A stretch of DNA of 64,000 bases from Apostichopus japonicus (GCF_037975245.1 NC_092583.1:8765764-8829763), one strand, 5' to 3'. Shown: positions 33,446 to 44,832, counted from the first letter of the stretch. Notes: generated by a model from the letters alone, not told the origin. Translations and numbers: made by a program.

Positions 33446-33640
33446 GTGGAATTTCGACCTTCCTTACCGGTTCGAACCTCTGGATATACAATCGACGTCC
33501 ATAGCCTAGTGGTTAGGGTGTCCGCATATAAAGCGGGAGGCCCGGGTTCGAATCCCGGTGGAGGCTGGAAGTTTTTTAAATGTTCTGGATTTTCCAACTC
33601 ACTGCAATTTCAATTATATATATATAGATATATATATATA
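33446..33640 (+). mobile_element. Second tRNA-derived SINE family, copy 1
   Basis: A unit beginning CAGTGGAATTTCGACC and ending CCAACTCACTGCAATTTC-(TA)n. Its middle (33496-33566) folds like a tRNA: TAGCCTAGTGGTTAGGGT as D-arm, TCCGC/GCGGG as anticodon stem with loop ATATAAA, and GGTTCGAATCC as T-arm/B box. The acceptor stem does not pair well and 5' sequence is shared with copy 2, so this is a SINE and not a tRNA gene. Confidence 0.75.
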
Positions 33641-33715
33641 TAATTGACTTAAGACTTGTAATTATTTATCAAACGTTTACTAGTTATATGTCAAGGTGGA
33701 CTAATCTAGACTAAT

Positions 33716-33892
<177 letters not shown>

Positions 33893-34417
33893 AGAAGTTA
33901 AATCATGAATAAACATACACTTTACCAGGACTGTCAGCCAAACAGAGTATACCGAAACTTATTGGTATATTAGCCCAATGAAAGGAACATAGAATTGCTC
34001 CCATTTAAAAGACACATTGCATACATAATTCGTTGACACCAGTTCGAATCTCACCGCTGTCTTCAATATATAAGCCTGCATGGTGGGATGTGTGACATAA
34101 ATACAAAAAAATACAACACACGAAAACGTGGCAGACGTTTTGAGAGTTTTAACAAATCAAAATGTATCAACCATAAATTGTTCCAGTGGATAATAACTAA
34201 AACTCATTACGATTTTCATTTATATATATTCATTTGCCTTTGTCGTTTACCTCCATTGCATTAACATAAAGTCTGTTCAAAGTATCTCTTTCGAGATACG
34301 GCTTTAGGAATCACAAATGATTTCGAGTTGGTTAGCATCCTGTTTGATCTCTAGAGTAAGGCAAAATATGTCACCAAAAACAGAACTAGTATTGTTCGAT
34401 ACAGGTGACAAACGCCT

Positions 34418-34598
34418 ACAGTGGAATTACGACCTTCCTTACCGGTTTCGAACCTCTGGACATACAATCAGCGTCCATAGCCTAGTGGTTAGGGTGTCCG
34501 CGTACAGAGCGGAAGGCCCGGGTTCGAATCCCCGTGGAGGCTGGAAGTTTTTTTTCACTGTTCTTGATTTTCCAACTCATTACGATTTTCATTTATAT

Positions 34599-34664
<66 letters not shown>

Positions 34665-34668
34665 CATT
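34418..34668 (+). mobile_element. Second tRNA-derived SINE family, copy 2, with (TA)n tail
   Basis: Same unit as 33446: CAGTGGAATTACGACC, tRNA-like middle (34473-34542; anticodon-loop bases differ from copy 1) and the end CCAACTCATTACGATTTTC, followed by a (TA)n tract to about 34660. A 3'-end fragment (AACTCATTACGATTTTCATT) also occurs at 34202, about 220 bases upstream. Confidence 0.78.
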
Positions 34669-34772
34669 AGTGAGAGAGGAAATATGGAAACTTCAAAATG
34701 GGATTGTCGGTGTAATGGGTAGGGTGAGGCGCACGCCCTGCCGAAATCATCGTATATAATAGGGATCAGCGC

Positions 34773-34988
34773 TGTAATTATGTCACTGTTCCTCTTTCTC
34801 TTCCCGGTTTCTTGCCGTTTTTTCTACTCCTTCCTTTTCTCCTTTTTCTCTCTTTCTTCTTTTTCTTTTCCCTTCCTTCCTCCCCTTCTTTCCCCTCTTT
34901 TTTCCCTTTTTCCTTCTCTCTTTTTTCTCTCCTCTTTTCCTTACCCGGGGGGCGCGCGCCCCCAACGCCCCCCCTGGGTACGCGCCTG
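34773..34988 (-). mobile_element. hAT-like element with pyrimidine tract (216 bp)
   Basis: The minus strand starts CAGGCGCGTACCCAGGGG. Flanks ATCAGCGC (34765-34772) and ATGAGCGC (34989-34996) match at seven of eight bases. The interior is a long T/C tract with CCCGGGGGGCGCGCGCCCCC. The layout matches 1114-1392. Confidence 0.7.
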
Positions 34989-34996
34989 ATGAGCGC

Positions 34997-35895
34997 TTTT
35001 ATCTGAAGTAGGCCTAATGTCAAAACCCTTGAATTTACACATATCGCCACGCGTATATAGTTACATAGTAGGCCAGCTGTCAGTAGGCCTATGGAACTAT
35101 TTCTAAGATTGTCGATGATTGCATATATAGGTATGCACAAGGCAAGAAAACTTCACATCAGAACCTTGTCGATATTTAATGCAACAGTTATTCAAATCTG
35201 TCCGTCCAACGAGGGGCGGATCATTTACAGGCTCGGAAGCGGTGCGCCGCCGTATCCGCGGCAACGTCGATGTTCTGAAGACGCCGTTTGCCACTTAATC
35301 GCGAAATATCGCCAGATGCGCCGCCTGTTTCAGTGTCACAGCGTCGTCGGTTAGATCGCTGCGTCGGGCAGCAATGCATGCCCCAGTCTGCCCTGCTTAT
35401 AATCAGGGCCGAAGCCTGTGGAGGGGAGGGGGGAGGCTGCCCCCTCCGAGATCTTCATTTCCTAAATGAAAGTAATAGTCTTATATGATAGTGTGATTGC
35501 CTGGACAGTATCCGCTATTTCAGTTAGTTTAGCGAAATGTTCATATATTTTTTTTTCATGTCATTAATTGTATAGTGTGAAACCTCAAGATTCTAGGCAC
35601 GTTTTATACGAATGGCGTTCGAAAAGAACACAAGGTTTATTTTAACCGTTCATCACGTATATATATGGACGATCGCTGATGCAATGACCGCGCGTTCATT
35701 TTGGTTTCCATGAGTTTTGTTTGAATAACAATAATGTAGAGAGCTCCTCAGATTTAACCTGCGTGAACAGTATAGTAGTTCAATGGGAATTCTAAGGTCC
35801 ATTAATACAATTATCACGACCATGTGTTTTTACCTATAGGCCTATCAGTTTTATGTTAGCCCTATATCAGTGCCCCAATGTTTTCACTTAGAATA
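34997..35895. other. Intergenic, GC-rich patch, no gene assigned
   Basis: 35190-35400 is unusually CpG-rich (CGCCGTATCCGCGGCAACGTCG and beyond), unlike its surroundings, and may be a decayed transposon or a CpG-rich control region. A hAT-like left end (CAGGGCCGAAGCCTG) with G-run follows at 35404. No protein family recognised. Confidence 0.35.
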
Positions 35896-36081
35896 TTCGC
35901 TTCTCGGCCTTTTGGCTAAGATCATGTGTAGTATATGTTCCCTTTCGAGGAGAATGGTTATACACACACCGACGATGATCACACAGTCACAGTCTCGATG
36001 CAAGGGGACTGATGTTGAGAGCGGATCAGTCGTTCGGTAGTTTGGTTTTCGTGCCCAGGTTCTTTTCCTGGGCGACTTTTT
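35896..36081 (+). ncRNA. U2-snRNA-headed structured unit (divergent U2 or U2-derived element)
   Basis: The first 45 bases match the 5' end of U2 snRNA, including CTTCTCGGCCTTTTGGCTAA and the branch-point-pairing GTAGTA, with about three changes. After GTTC the sequence no longer follows U2: the SL IIa and Sm-site regions are not recognisable. Two strong hairpins follow, GACTGAT/ATCAGTC (36007-36031) and GCCCAGG/CCTGGGC (36053-36073), then a T5 run. Total length (about 185) is close to U2. It could be a U2 pseudogene, a U2-derived SINE or a lineage-specific RNA. Confidence 0.6.
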
Positions 36082-36707
36082 CTTAAAAAGTATGTTTTAA
36101 TATTAAGGCACTGTGCAAGACTATACCAGGGCCGCTTTTAACATACTAACTAGACGGGCCCCTACACTACCCACACACTCAGCTCACCACCCCCCCCCCC
36201 TGTGGGTCCCTTTTGGGCATATAAAACAAATACTGATAACACAAACCTAACAGTACATCTAAATTCTCCATATGGCTTCCCCTCAGCATATATGCTACGG
36301 CTATCATCAGAATGCCCTCATTGTGTGCTTCTAACTTCAGTTATACTTGTGTAAAACAGTGAATAAAGCAGAGCTTATAAAGTAACGTAAAGTTCTATTT
36401 TCCTCCTACAAAGTGATTTTACCGAATAAAAGTTTCTTTAATTAACCTCTTTTTTTATGGGAAGTGTAAATTTCTAAAACATGAGATCTCAAACTAAAGA
36501 ATGTTTAGATGCAACTTACAAGGCATGGGAAGTGCCATTTCTGGCCATCTGGAGGCAAATATTTCTAGGCGCTCCGCTTAAATAGTTTCATGATGGTCCC
36601 ATTGGGAAATGGAGCACCCACTAAACATTTCTTTTAAAAGGCCCTGGTATATATGCACATTAAAAGCATCGCTTTGTAACATTTGGGCGATACATATTAC
36701 ATAATAC
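36082..36707. other. Intergenic with family A fragments
   Basis: A hAT-like left end (CAGGGCCGCTTTTAAC at 36127) is followed by a C-run (36189-36200). A reversed family A core fragment, GGAAGTGCCATTTCTGGCC...GGCGCTCCGCTTAAATAG, is at 36528-36586. No gene. Confidence 0.45.
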
Positions 36708-37643
36708 AGGGTTCTGCCCAGGGTGGATTGAGTGCCGGCAGGACTATCTAAGCGGAGAGCCACCATCGGTTGGCGCGGAGCGTACAAGAAAATTTTGGGT
36801 TTTGGAAACCTCCCAGATGGCCGGAAACGGCCCTTCCCGTGTATTCTGAGCCACATGTAGACAGCTTTGAAATGAGATCTCACGTCTGGAATTTTTCATA
36901 ATTAATGAAAAAAGTTAGGACAAATATCTGGAGCACCAGAGTACAGACCAGCCGGTGGTGCCTATTAAATAAATCATTCAGGCTGAGATGATAATTTTAG
37001 ATGGACAGTGAGTGAGAGTCCACTCCCAAATAAAGACGAATCATAATGAATTATGTATTCTCTCTCATTTATTCAACATCGGGCTTATGATATCGGTCCA
37101 TTGAAAGGATATCACATAATTACAGCAGTAATTACTGAGTAGAGGAACTCAGAAAAAATGGTTGTCTTCTTTTTATCTCTTCTCGCCGGAACTGACTTAA
37201 TTTACGACAGTTATGATATACACACTGAGCGACTAACGCTGCTTCTCATGTATCGAGTAGTGAATACAAAATCTGAGTGTAATTTCATGTACAAATAAAC
37301 AGTAAACTAGTGAATAACTCCGATCAACTGCGCGATATCATGCAGTGAACCTTCGAACAGCGTTTATTACTGCAGTGTTTAACCCTACCCAACTACCACG
37401 GTACATGTGCTGCGAATTGACACTGTGATGTGTTGGATATTTTGAACAGTTATGAACTGGATTTCCCCTAGTCTCAAACAGATTGTTTCTGTACGGTCGA
37501 CCCTCCGGATATGGAGCTGTTTTTTTGGAGTTCCTATCGAAAATAAGTGCCGGTCGGAAAAGTCACTCAGGCAGAATGTGGCGGTCGGTAATTCAGCGTG
37601 CTGGTCGGGCCCGACCGGCGCCGACCGGCAGCGGCAGAACCCT
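36708..37643 (+). mobile_element. hAT-like element, 936 bp, with internal family A core
   Basis: Termini AGGGTTCTGCC and GGCAGAACCCT are perfect inverted repeats, flanked by CATAATAC and GATAATAC (seven of eight). Just inside the left end is a family A core (36745-36850). The right part (37330-37440) contains, inverted, a segment also found in the hAT-like element at 60221-61666. No intact transposase. Confidence 0.75.
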
Positions 37644-39793
37644 GATAATACTATATCCCTGATCACCTCGAAAAGTAGACTTCCTGTTTTCGCACATGTA
37701 AACTCAACATTGGAAATCATTCACTGCCCTATTGCTTCCTCTACAAGTTTGGATTCGAAGTCTCTAACTCTTAACAAGCGTCGAGAGCCGTCAAGCCTCG
37801 GGGAAAATATGTCACCGGGTGCCCTTCTCGAAGTCTTCATTTTTCCTTGCATAAATATCATCAAAATGAGAATGATCTATAATTTATGCCATTTTCAGCT
37901 GCCCCTAACCCCCTGCCTTCCCGTAATACATGTCTCTATGAGTGTCTCCCGTAGGTCTCTGCAGATCTGCACTGTGCATATAGTTGTAGACTCTTGTTAT
38001 TGTTGACTTTACTTAATAACCGCGTGTACAGTCACTCGCCTCATTCAAAGTGTCAAGTATTTCCTGTTAAGGATGAAAGTACTTTACATGTAATTTGGTT
38101 GGGCGCGGTTCCGATTTGAAAACATGAACGGTCAATTACCGGGAAGGTTTTCCGTTGTCAAGGTATTATGTCAGACAACTATACAGTATAACATACTATA
38201 TGAATTTTCGCTATAGGCGTAATAATATCTACATATAGGGCCTATATATGTCTGTGTATATTGTAGGTCTGATGTATATAAATCAATTAGCGACAGGGTT
38301 GGTTAACGTAGAGTGGACTAATTCATACATGGTCTTCGAAAACGAACACATTATTCCGCTATTGTTGGGTTTAAAGAAGAAATATAACGGGAAAGGAAAT
38401 TTCTGCCATCTTTGCTTTGTTGTAGTTTTACGTACCGCGCACAGCCAGAGCAACAACAGCCGCGGTTGAATCTTCGACATCTTATGAGATATCTAGCTAT
38501 TTGACAGTCTTCGACATCTACGTATCATCATATAGGATTTCTTTGGAGTTCTAACAATCAGATCGAGACATGCAACTTCAATCGTCATGATAACATCTCA
38601 CCGTGGTTAAGAACACGAAGTCATTTTAGGAATTAATTCAGAAACCATCCGTTTCAAATGACTATATATAGATACGACTATATATCGACCTGTTCAAACG
38701 GCATGTGAACTGTTAGAACGTATGTAGGCCTATACTAATGTGCTTGTCTTCCGACAGTTTGCATATATTAACAGTATAGCCTACGTTTGATTCCTTCTCC
38801 ACAGCTAGGCCTTGTTAGCCTTATAGGGAAGTTATTCACCATCGGAAAAGCCTACGGGCAACAGTCGCAAAATAGTGTGTGCCCATATATGCACCGAAGC
38901 TGGATGTAGGAAACAAAACAGGCCTGGTCTAGTTATTGGGTAGCCTACGTTTATACGATGTAGGGAAACGGCTTTCTTATCTCTCAATTTCACATTTTAA
39001 TTGCCGCATTGAAACAAATCAAAGTCTGTCAACTTTGGCAAGTTCCGGTCTCTGTCACTTCACTTTTGTACTTAGACCTATAGAAAAATTTTCCTTTCAC
39101 TGAAACTTATCGCAAACATTGAAAAGTTGTAGCGTGAATATCGCCAATAGGCCTGTCAGTTTCGGTCTAGATTAACTATAGCCTACCCCGATTGAGTGAA
39201 CCAGCCTTTTATTTATTACATGAGAATATTAATATATAGCTAGCCATGAAAGAAAAGAGTTTACACTATCAGCTATCTTTATAACGGATTTTAACGTATT
39301 GTAAAAATGGCTTTTTTTGTCGCGTTAAATAGGTACTTATCAAAAATGAAACGAAAACGAAACTATCATATATGGCAGGCTTAGCAGCTGTACAGTTGTA
39401 TAACCGTTATTGAAAAGACTGAGCACTTTACTTTCAAAATCACTGTGAAGGTTTATACATTGATTAAATGGCTCAGTCCTTTCACTGAAGGAGACATTAT
39501 TTGAAAGTGCTCGAACAAAAGATATCGGAAGATGGTTTATACAAGTAAATGGGTAATGAAGGTCTAACATTATTCATTTTATCACTCAAGCCTCTGGACG
39601 TCTCACAAGCAACCAAACGAAACAGCAGTAATCGTAATTCATATCCGATAGACTGGCTATTGAAAAGTACGTGAAGCCTAGCCTACGGTATATAGGCTAC
39701 TCTCGTCTATAGACTATGCTAATATATACTGGCTATCTACATCAGTGGAAATAATGTGAATATTTAAGTTGAGCATACCGTGCATTTGCTATT
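37644..39793. other. Intergenic upstream of the membrane-protein frame, no exon recognised
   Basis: Single-copy-looking DNA, again with AGGCCTA-type words. An open frame running into it from 37452 begins inside the transposon and is not trusted. Upstream exons of the 39.8-kb gene could lie here, but I could not identify any. Confidence 0.3.
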
Positions 39794-40756
39794 ATGGACA
39801 TTTCTTTGATATTTCTCAGTGCAGCAAGTCTAATAATCTTCATCGTTGGAATTACGCTATGTGTTAAAAGCAAATATTGGTCAAAGAAACCCGAAGTTGA
39901 AATTTATAATCCACCGAGTCTTCTAGAGACTTTAGCTAACAAGACCGACCGCGACCTGACGGCTACTACTAGCCGTCAATACAATCGAAGTGGGACTTCG
40001 AAATTCAGTGAGCAGTATTGTAACGTGTCTACCTTTGATATGGTTAAGTCACCGTTAAGGAAATCCATCTCCGAGGGCGATTTGTTAAACTGGGATGAGG
40101 ACAAATCGTCGAGCGGTAGCAGTGAATCTCTTGAAGAGAGAGGGATCGGTAAACAGATCCATTTTATCCGAAGGATTCCACCTCCTGCTCACAATTTGGT
40201 GACCAGATCGTGTGAAATGTTATCCGCCACCGGACTGTACGAGTATGTGGAAGCGGATATACACATGCCGCCAAAACGTTCGACTAAACGTAAGTTCCGT
40301 GCTTCTAGGCCTTTACCAAATTTACCAAACGAGCGGAGCAGACGGTCAGCAGGATTATCAATGTCATATTCAGATATCCCGCCATTTGTGAATGTGACTC
40401 AGCAATCATCATGTAGACTTACTTCATCAGCCGTTACAGACATTCATCAATCAGTACCACTGCCGCCATTTATTGGCGACGATATATCAAGATCTTGCAT
40501 TGATCTCCGCATGACCATACATCCATCTCGTGTTAGTATCCACGCTCGTATTGTACCGAATCAATCGATCGAATCCGTTCTTAAAAGTCCCTCTGAGAGT
40601 ACAATGTTAGATCAAGTACAACGCCATCACATTGCGCAGACGGCAGCAACACCAGAAGACAATTACGAGATTCAACACTCGTACGACTACGATTCCGTAG
40701 AATATGTTCGATCATTAATGCCGTATGCTATTGATCCTCACAACGATTATTTCTAA
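39794..40756 (+). CDS. Single-pass membrane protein with Tyr/Pro-rich tail, family unknown
   Basis: A 320-codon frame, far longer than chance in this AT-rich region. Residues 3-24 (ISLIFLSAASLIIFIVGITL) form one hydrophobic span, followed by KSKYWSKK, a positive stop-transfer. The remaining 290 residues look cytosolic: Ser-rich, with Tyr motifs (YNPPSLL, YEYVEAD, NYEI, YDSVEYV) that could bind SH2/PTB or endocytic adaptors, and a Pro/basic patch (RPLPNLPNE). There is no signal peptide or ectodomain. Two readings are possible: a signal-anchored protein starting at 39794, or the last exon of a type I receptor, since TTTCTTTGATATTTCTCAG at 39801-39819 is a fair splice acceptor. Decayed copies of its 3' end follow at once. 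Function not known. Confidence 0.65.
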   Translation: MDISLIFLSAASLIIFIVGITLCVKSKYWSKKPEVEIYNPPSLLETLANKTDRDLTATTSRQYNRSGTSKFSEQYCNVSTFDMVKSPLRKSISEGDLLNWDEDKSSSGSSESLEERGIGKQIHFIRRIPPPAHNLVTRSCEMLSATGLYEYVEADIHMPPKRSTKRKFRASRPLPNLPNERSRRSAGLSMSYSDIPPFVNVTQQSSCRLTSSAVTDIHQSVPLPPFIGDDISRSCIDLRMTIHPSRVSIHARIVPNQSIESVLKSPSESTMLDQVQRHHIAQTAATPEDNYEIQHSYDYDSVEYVRSLMPYAIDPHNDYF

Positions 40757-41567
40757 CCGGAAGTGTAACTATTTGTTATTCTTATGTCCATGTCCATTTT
40801 CTTACCGAGTCTAGTTCGTCGGAGAATAGACTGGATTGAATACAACGCCACTCTGGGCGAAGACAACGCTAACAGAAGATGGTCACGAAATTCCAAAATC
40901 AACGCTCATGCGATTACGATTACGCAGAATATTTTCGGTCATTGATGTCGTACGCGATTTATCCTCAACATTGATTATTTCTAAGCGGAAGTGCTATTGT
41001 TTACTTCATCGTTAATGTTATATCCATTCCCGTTAGGCTCACGGAGTCTCGGCTCTTGAGAAGTTCTTCGGAGGATAGACTATAGATTTAATCACTAAAT
41101 GCCGGGCAGACGACAGCAATAGAAGACAATGACTACGGATATTCAATATTCGTACGAGTTTCGTTTCAGCATATAGCATGTTTGATCACTAATTCTATAC
41201 ACCATTAATCATGGTAATGCAAAGATTATTTCTGACCGGAAGTATACATGTTTGTAATACTTATGAGGGGTGGATCTATAGCATTAAAAAGGAGAGAGTG
41301 TGGCTATATATGTAGTCATTGAAGTGGTCACCCATTTAGGGGGTCTGAAAGTCCTCCCCTAGACAAAAGCTGAAACTTTAGACTCGAAATGGTGCATATT
41401 CCTGTATTTACATTCAAGACTGTGCTAATTACATTCAATTTGTGTATGTGTATGTGTGATTGAAAGGGGGGGGTAGGGGTTGGATGAGGTATGGAGGGGG
41501 GGTTCTCAAGAAAGTAATTCAACATTATTATATACGACTGTACTTGTTTACAGAATATTTCCGATCA
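40757..41567 (+). pseudogene. Decaying tandem copies of the 3' end of the membrane-protein gene
   Basis: The block coding for the C-terminus plus early 3' UTR (CGTACGACTACGATTCC ... GATTATTTCTAACCGGAAGT) recurs at about 40885-41010 (CAGAATATTTTCGGTCATTG, GATTATTTCTAAGCGGAAGT) and 41145-41250 (CGTACGAGTTTCGTTTCAGC, GATTATTTCTGACCGGAAGT). A fourth piece, CAGAATATTTCCGATCATTA, is at 41551-41570 and is interrupted by a MITE. Frames are broken in all. They are remnants of segmental tandem duplication of about 220-240 bp units. Confidence 0.75.
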
Positions 41568-41571
41568 TTAA

Positions 41572-41904
41572 AGGCATTGAAGACTCGCCCCAAACCGCGT
41601 GTCGCCCTCTGAAAAGTTAACTTTCCGTTGCTTGCAAGTGAAGTTTTTTTCTTGTCGCTACAAAATGCAGACAGCAATGAAACATGATACCTTGTTATCT
41701 TTTATTTAGACCTGAGATGTCCATCGCTGCTATGTACATTGTGTGTATTGACTGTACACTAGTGTCTAATTACCGACGGGTAGCAAGCTGTGTGTGTATT
41801 TTCTGGGATCGATGGTGGTGTCTAACACTTCTGTTACACCTCATTCGAAACTAGGTCAGATTACCGGCATCAGACATTTCTTTGTGCGCGAGTCTTCAAT
41901 GCCT
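41572..41904 (+). mobile_element. TTAA-flanked MITE, copy 3 (333 bp), inserted in a gene-end relic
   Basis: Left AGGCATTGAAGACTCGC, right GCGCGAGTCTTCAATGCCT: the most symmetrical copy. Flanks are TTAA (41568-41571) and TTGA (41905-41908). The uninterrupted paralogous site GATCATTAATG at about 40711 shows the pre-insertion state. Confidence 0.9.
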
Positions 41905-42230
41905 TTGATGAGTTTTTTTTATAGTCGGGTATTTGTTTGTCATTATTCTTGTAGAATCTATAATGTTTTCGTTTTGGTTGTCAAATCGTAAATAAATCGT
42001 ATTACATCTATGCGAGAGTCAGGATTCAGGAATACCTCGACGGCGAGGACCTCAGGGAGAGAACTGAAGGCACGGTAGGGTATCATATGCAAAATATTGT
42101 TACGTTTTGCGTTAAGGTGGAGTGGAATTAAGGGGGTGGTCTAGACCGTGGAGAAGGCGTGGCCTAGATGGGAGATGGGGCGTGACCACTAGGCTGCACT
42201 ATACTGTTAACGTTGCTCGTGTAACGCAAG

Positions 42231-42732
42231 CAAGTTCGGCGGAAGCACTTTTAATCTGGGGGGGGGGGGGCACCGACGTCGAAGGGCACTTTGCAGAAAT
42301 TCGATTTGACTGATGCCGCCTGATATTTAGTACCCTTTATTACTCTTATTGTATTATCTTATTTGCGTATACACATCACTCCATCAATGCCGCCCCCCCC
42401 CCCTCAATCTATGTTTACAAGTTGATGTTTGATTGGCGTAACCATTCAGGTTCTTATACAAAATGCTAATTGCTAAAGTAGGAATCTGCCGAATTAGAGT
42501 TTATTTCTTGTTAAGAGCTTAACAACTTTTTCCATTCGAAACAGCTTTGAGTTTGACCCATAGAAATTCATTAATAGTTCTAAATTAGGATTAGATCTCA
42601 TACTGAAATATCGCTGACTTAATCAGGTGATTAAGAGTACAATTTTTATGTAGAAAAAGGGAACATTTTTAACCTGAGGAAAAGTGGGGGGGGGGGGCAT
42701 GTGCCCCTGTTCCCCCGGTTCCGCCGCTCTTG
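42231..42732 (+). mobile_element. hAT-like element, family C, copy 2 (502 bp)
   Basis: Left CAAGTTCGGCGGAAG, right CCGCCGCTCTTG, identical 8-bp duplications AACGCAAG at 42223-42230 and 42733-42740. G-run at 42257-42269. It is an internally deleted relative of 1513-2279. Confidence 0.9.
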
Positions 42733-42740
42733 AACGCAAG

Positions 42741-43928
42741 GTTCTTCGGCATCTACTTATGCGGCCATGTAGTAAATATTGGACAAATACCTATATGTAC
42801 AGAAATTAAACTGTTATATTTTGATAGAAAATTACAAATTATAAGCATAAAAATGTTTTAAGTCATTTTTTCGCATTTTCAATCTTGCTGATGAGTAATA
42901 CATGTAATGTAATATTGGGGAATCGAGATTTACGAATTAGCCTACGTACGTGTGCATAGTCACTTTCGTTTTTTTTATGCAGAGGTTTGCATGTTAAAAC
43001 AACATGCAATTCATGTGTCATTTTAACTAATACGAAAGTGTAACTCAAATGAACTCATATAAGGGTGTGGACGGATGTTAAAACTTTAGAGCACAATTAA
43101 TATCTGGCAAAAAAGTAATACCGCTTGAAGTAGAATCTCAAGAATGATCATACAATAGAAACTAAAAAGGTATCATGACATCACGGAGTTTACAAATGCA
43201 TGGCAACCCCCCCCCCCCTCACCCCTTCAGACAGCACTTTTAAAGTAAGATGTTTTTCAACGGAGCGGGTTTATTTCGAGCTATCCGGCTTGTGAGAGTT
43301 GTTCATCATATAAAGATCTCTGTCATAATAGATAAAGTTAGGATTTGTGTTTCCTTCATCGATATAATACACTAACCCTAATTTGAGTTACATTTCGTTA
43401 AATATATATATATAAATATATAAGTATAAGTATATAAGTAACTCTGGTTTTATCGTGATTTTTTTTCATAAGCTACAATGTTCAATTGATTGAATTAGTA
43501 CGGATTAACGGTTCCTCGTAACAGTGCTGTTATAAATTATTCTGAGAGGGCTCAGAATTGTTGGTTAAAATTAGAAAGTAGGTGTGGGCAAAAATATAGC
43601 CTGTGGAAACATGTTTATGGACCACTATAGAGCCTTTTCGGCAAAAAAATTAAAGCGGTCCGTGAAATGTGTATACTTTCAAGGTTGCACATATTGTTGA
43701 CTTGCGATGGGATATTTCAGTAGTAGAGATGGAAAATGCAAATGAAAACTTTCTGACCCCCCCTAATATACATTAATATATCCATTATTTAGTTATAGGC
43801 CTATTTAAGAATTTCGACCGTGGACTATGGGTACATAACTTTACTGTTGCCGGTCGGATCAATATTAAATGCCTAACCTTGCCTTAGAGCAGTGAGGAAG
43901 AAAGATCAGCTTCCGTTTTGACAACTTA
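42741..43928. other. Intergenic, no gene seen
   Basis: AT-rich, with a C-run (43207-43217) and a short AT microsatellite at 43400-43437. No exon or RNA recognised. Confidence 0.4.
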
Positions 43929-43981
43929 TTAAAGACATTGAAGACTCGCCCAAAACCATATGGCAAGCCGTTTTTACATTT

Positions 43982-44455
43982 AAATCGCAGTTAGACTTAA
44001 GTCGAATACATTTCACTTAAGTGGAATACATTCTACTTAAGTGAAATGTTATTCCACTTAAGTAAAATGTATTCCACTTAAGTGGAATTCAATGTCACTT
44101 AAGTAGAATTCAATTTCACTCCAGTGGAAATGTACATTTCTATTTCACTTAAGTGGAAATGCATTTCACTTAAGTGGAATTGTATTTCACTTAAGTGGAA
44201 TAGCATTTTACTTAAATGGAATAACATTTCACTTAAGCTAAATAACCCACCTATTTCACTTAAGTGAAATGCATTTCCACTTAAGTGAAATACAATTCCA
44301 CTTAAGTGGAATGCATTCCCACTTAAGTGAAATTGTATTCCACTTAAGTAGAAAACAATTTCACTTAAGTGGAATAATATCTTTTGGGCGTCAATTTCAC
44401 TTAAGTGGAATTCTATTCTGCTTAAGTAAAATACAATTCCACTTAAGTGGAAATG
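43982..44455. repeat. Left arm: CACTTAAGTG palindrome array
   Basis: More than a dozen exact or one-off CACTTAAGTG decamers, flanked by TTC/GAA so that many sites read ATTTCACTTAAGTGGAAT. Spacing is irregular (about 18-35 bp), unlike a simple tandem repeat. Confidence 0.93.
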
Positions 44456-44832
44456 TTGATATGTGGCATATATAAATACAATTTAGGGTAATGTTCGTCG
44501 TAACGCATTCAATTGCTCATCACATATGATGATGTAGTCGATACTCTGTGCACGTGCACATCATGGCTATAGCTAATCATTCACATCTAACATTGCTGGC
44601 ATGCGATCAAATAATAGTTGTTGTTAGAGACACAATTCGAAATGTTGTTTCCTCACTTGCACAGGGAACAATCAGTATGATGCACAATAGAGGCCAAGGG
44701 CGGCGGAAGCACTTTTAATCTGGGGGGGGGGGACCGACGTCGAAGGGCACTTTGCAGAAATTCGATTGGACTGATGCAGCCTGATATTTAGTACCCTTTA
44801 TAACTCTTATTGTATTATCTTATTTGCGTATA

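Noticed and set aside
33496-33566. Working tRNA gene
   Set aside because: D-, anticodon- and T-arms pair, but the acceptor stem does not, and the same extended sequence recurs at 34418 with a different anticodon loop, so it is a SINE.
34780-35140. Lys/Arg-rich or Phe/Ser-rich frames on both strands
   Set aside because: They translate the pyrimidine tract of a hAT-like element.
35896-36081. Ordinary functional U2 snRNA gene
   Set aside because: Only the first 45 bases fit; the Sm site and U2 3' stem-loops are not recognisable.
37452-38006. 184-codon frame on the plus strand
   Set aside because: It begins inside the transposon at 36708-37643 and crosses its end; no known domain and no splice support.
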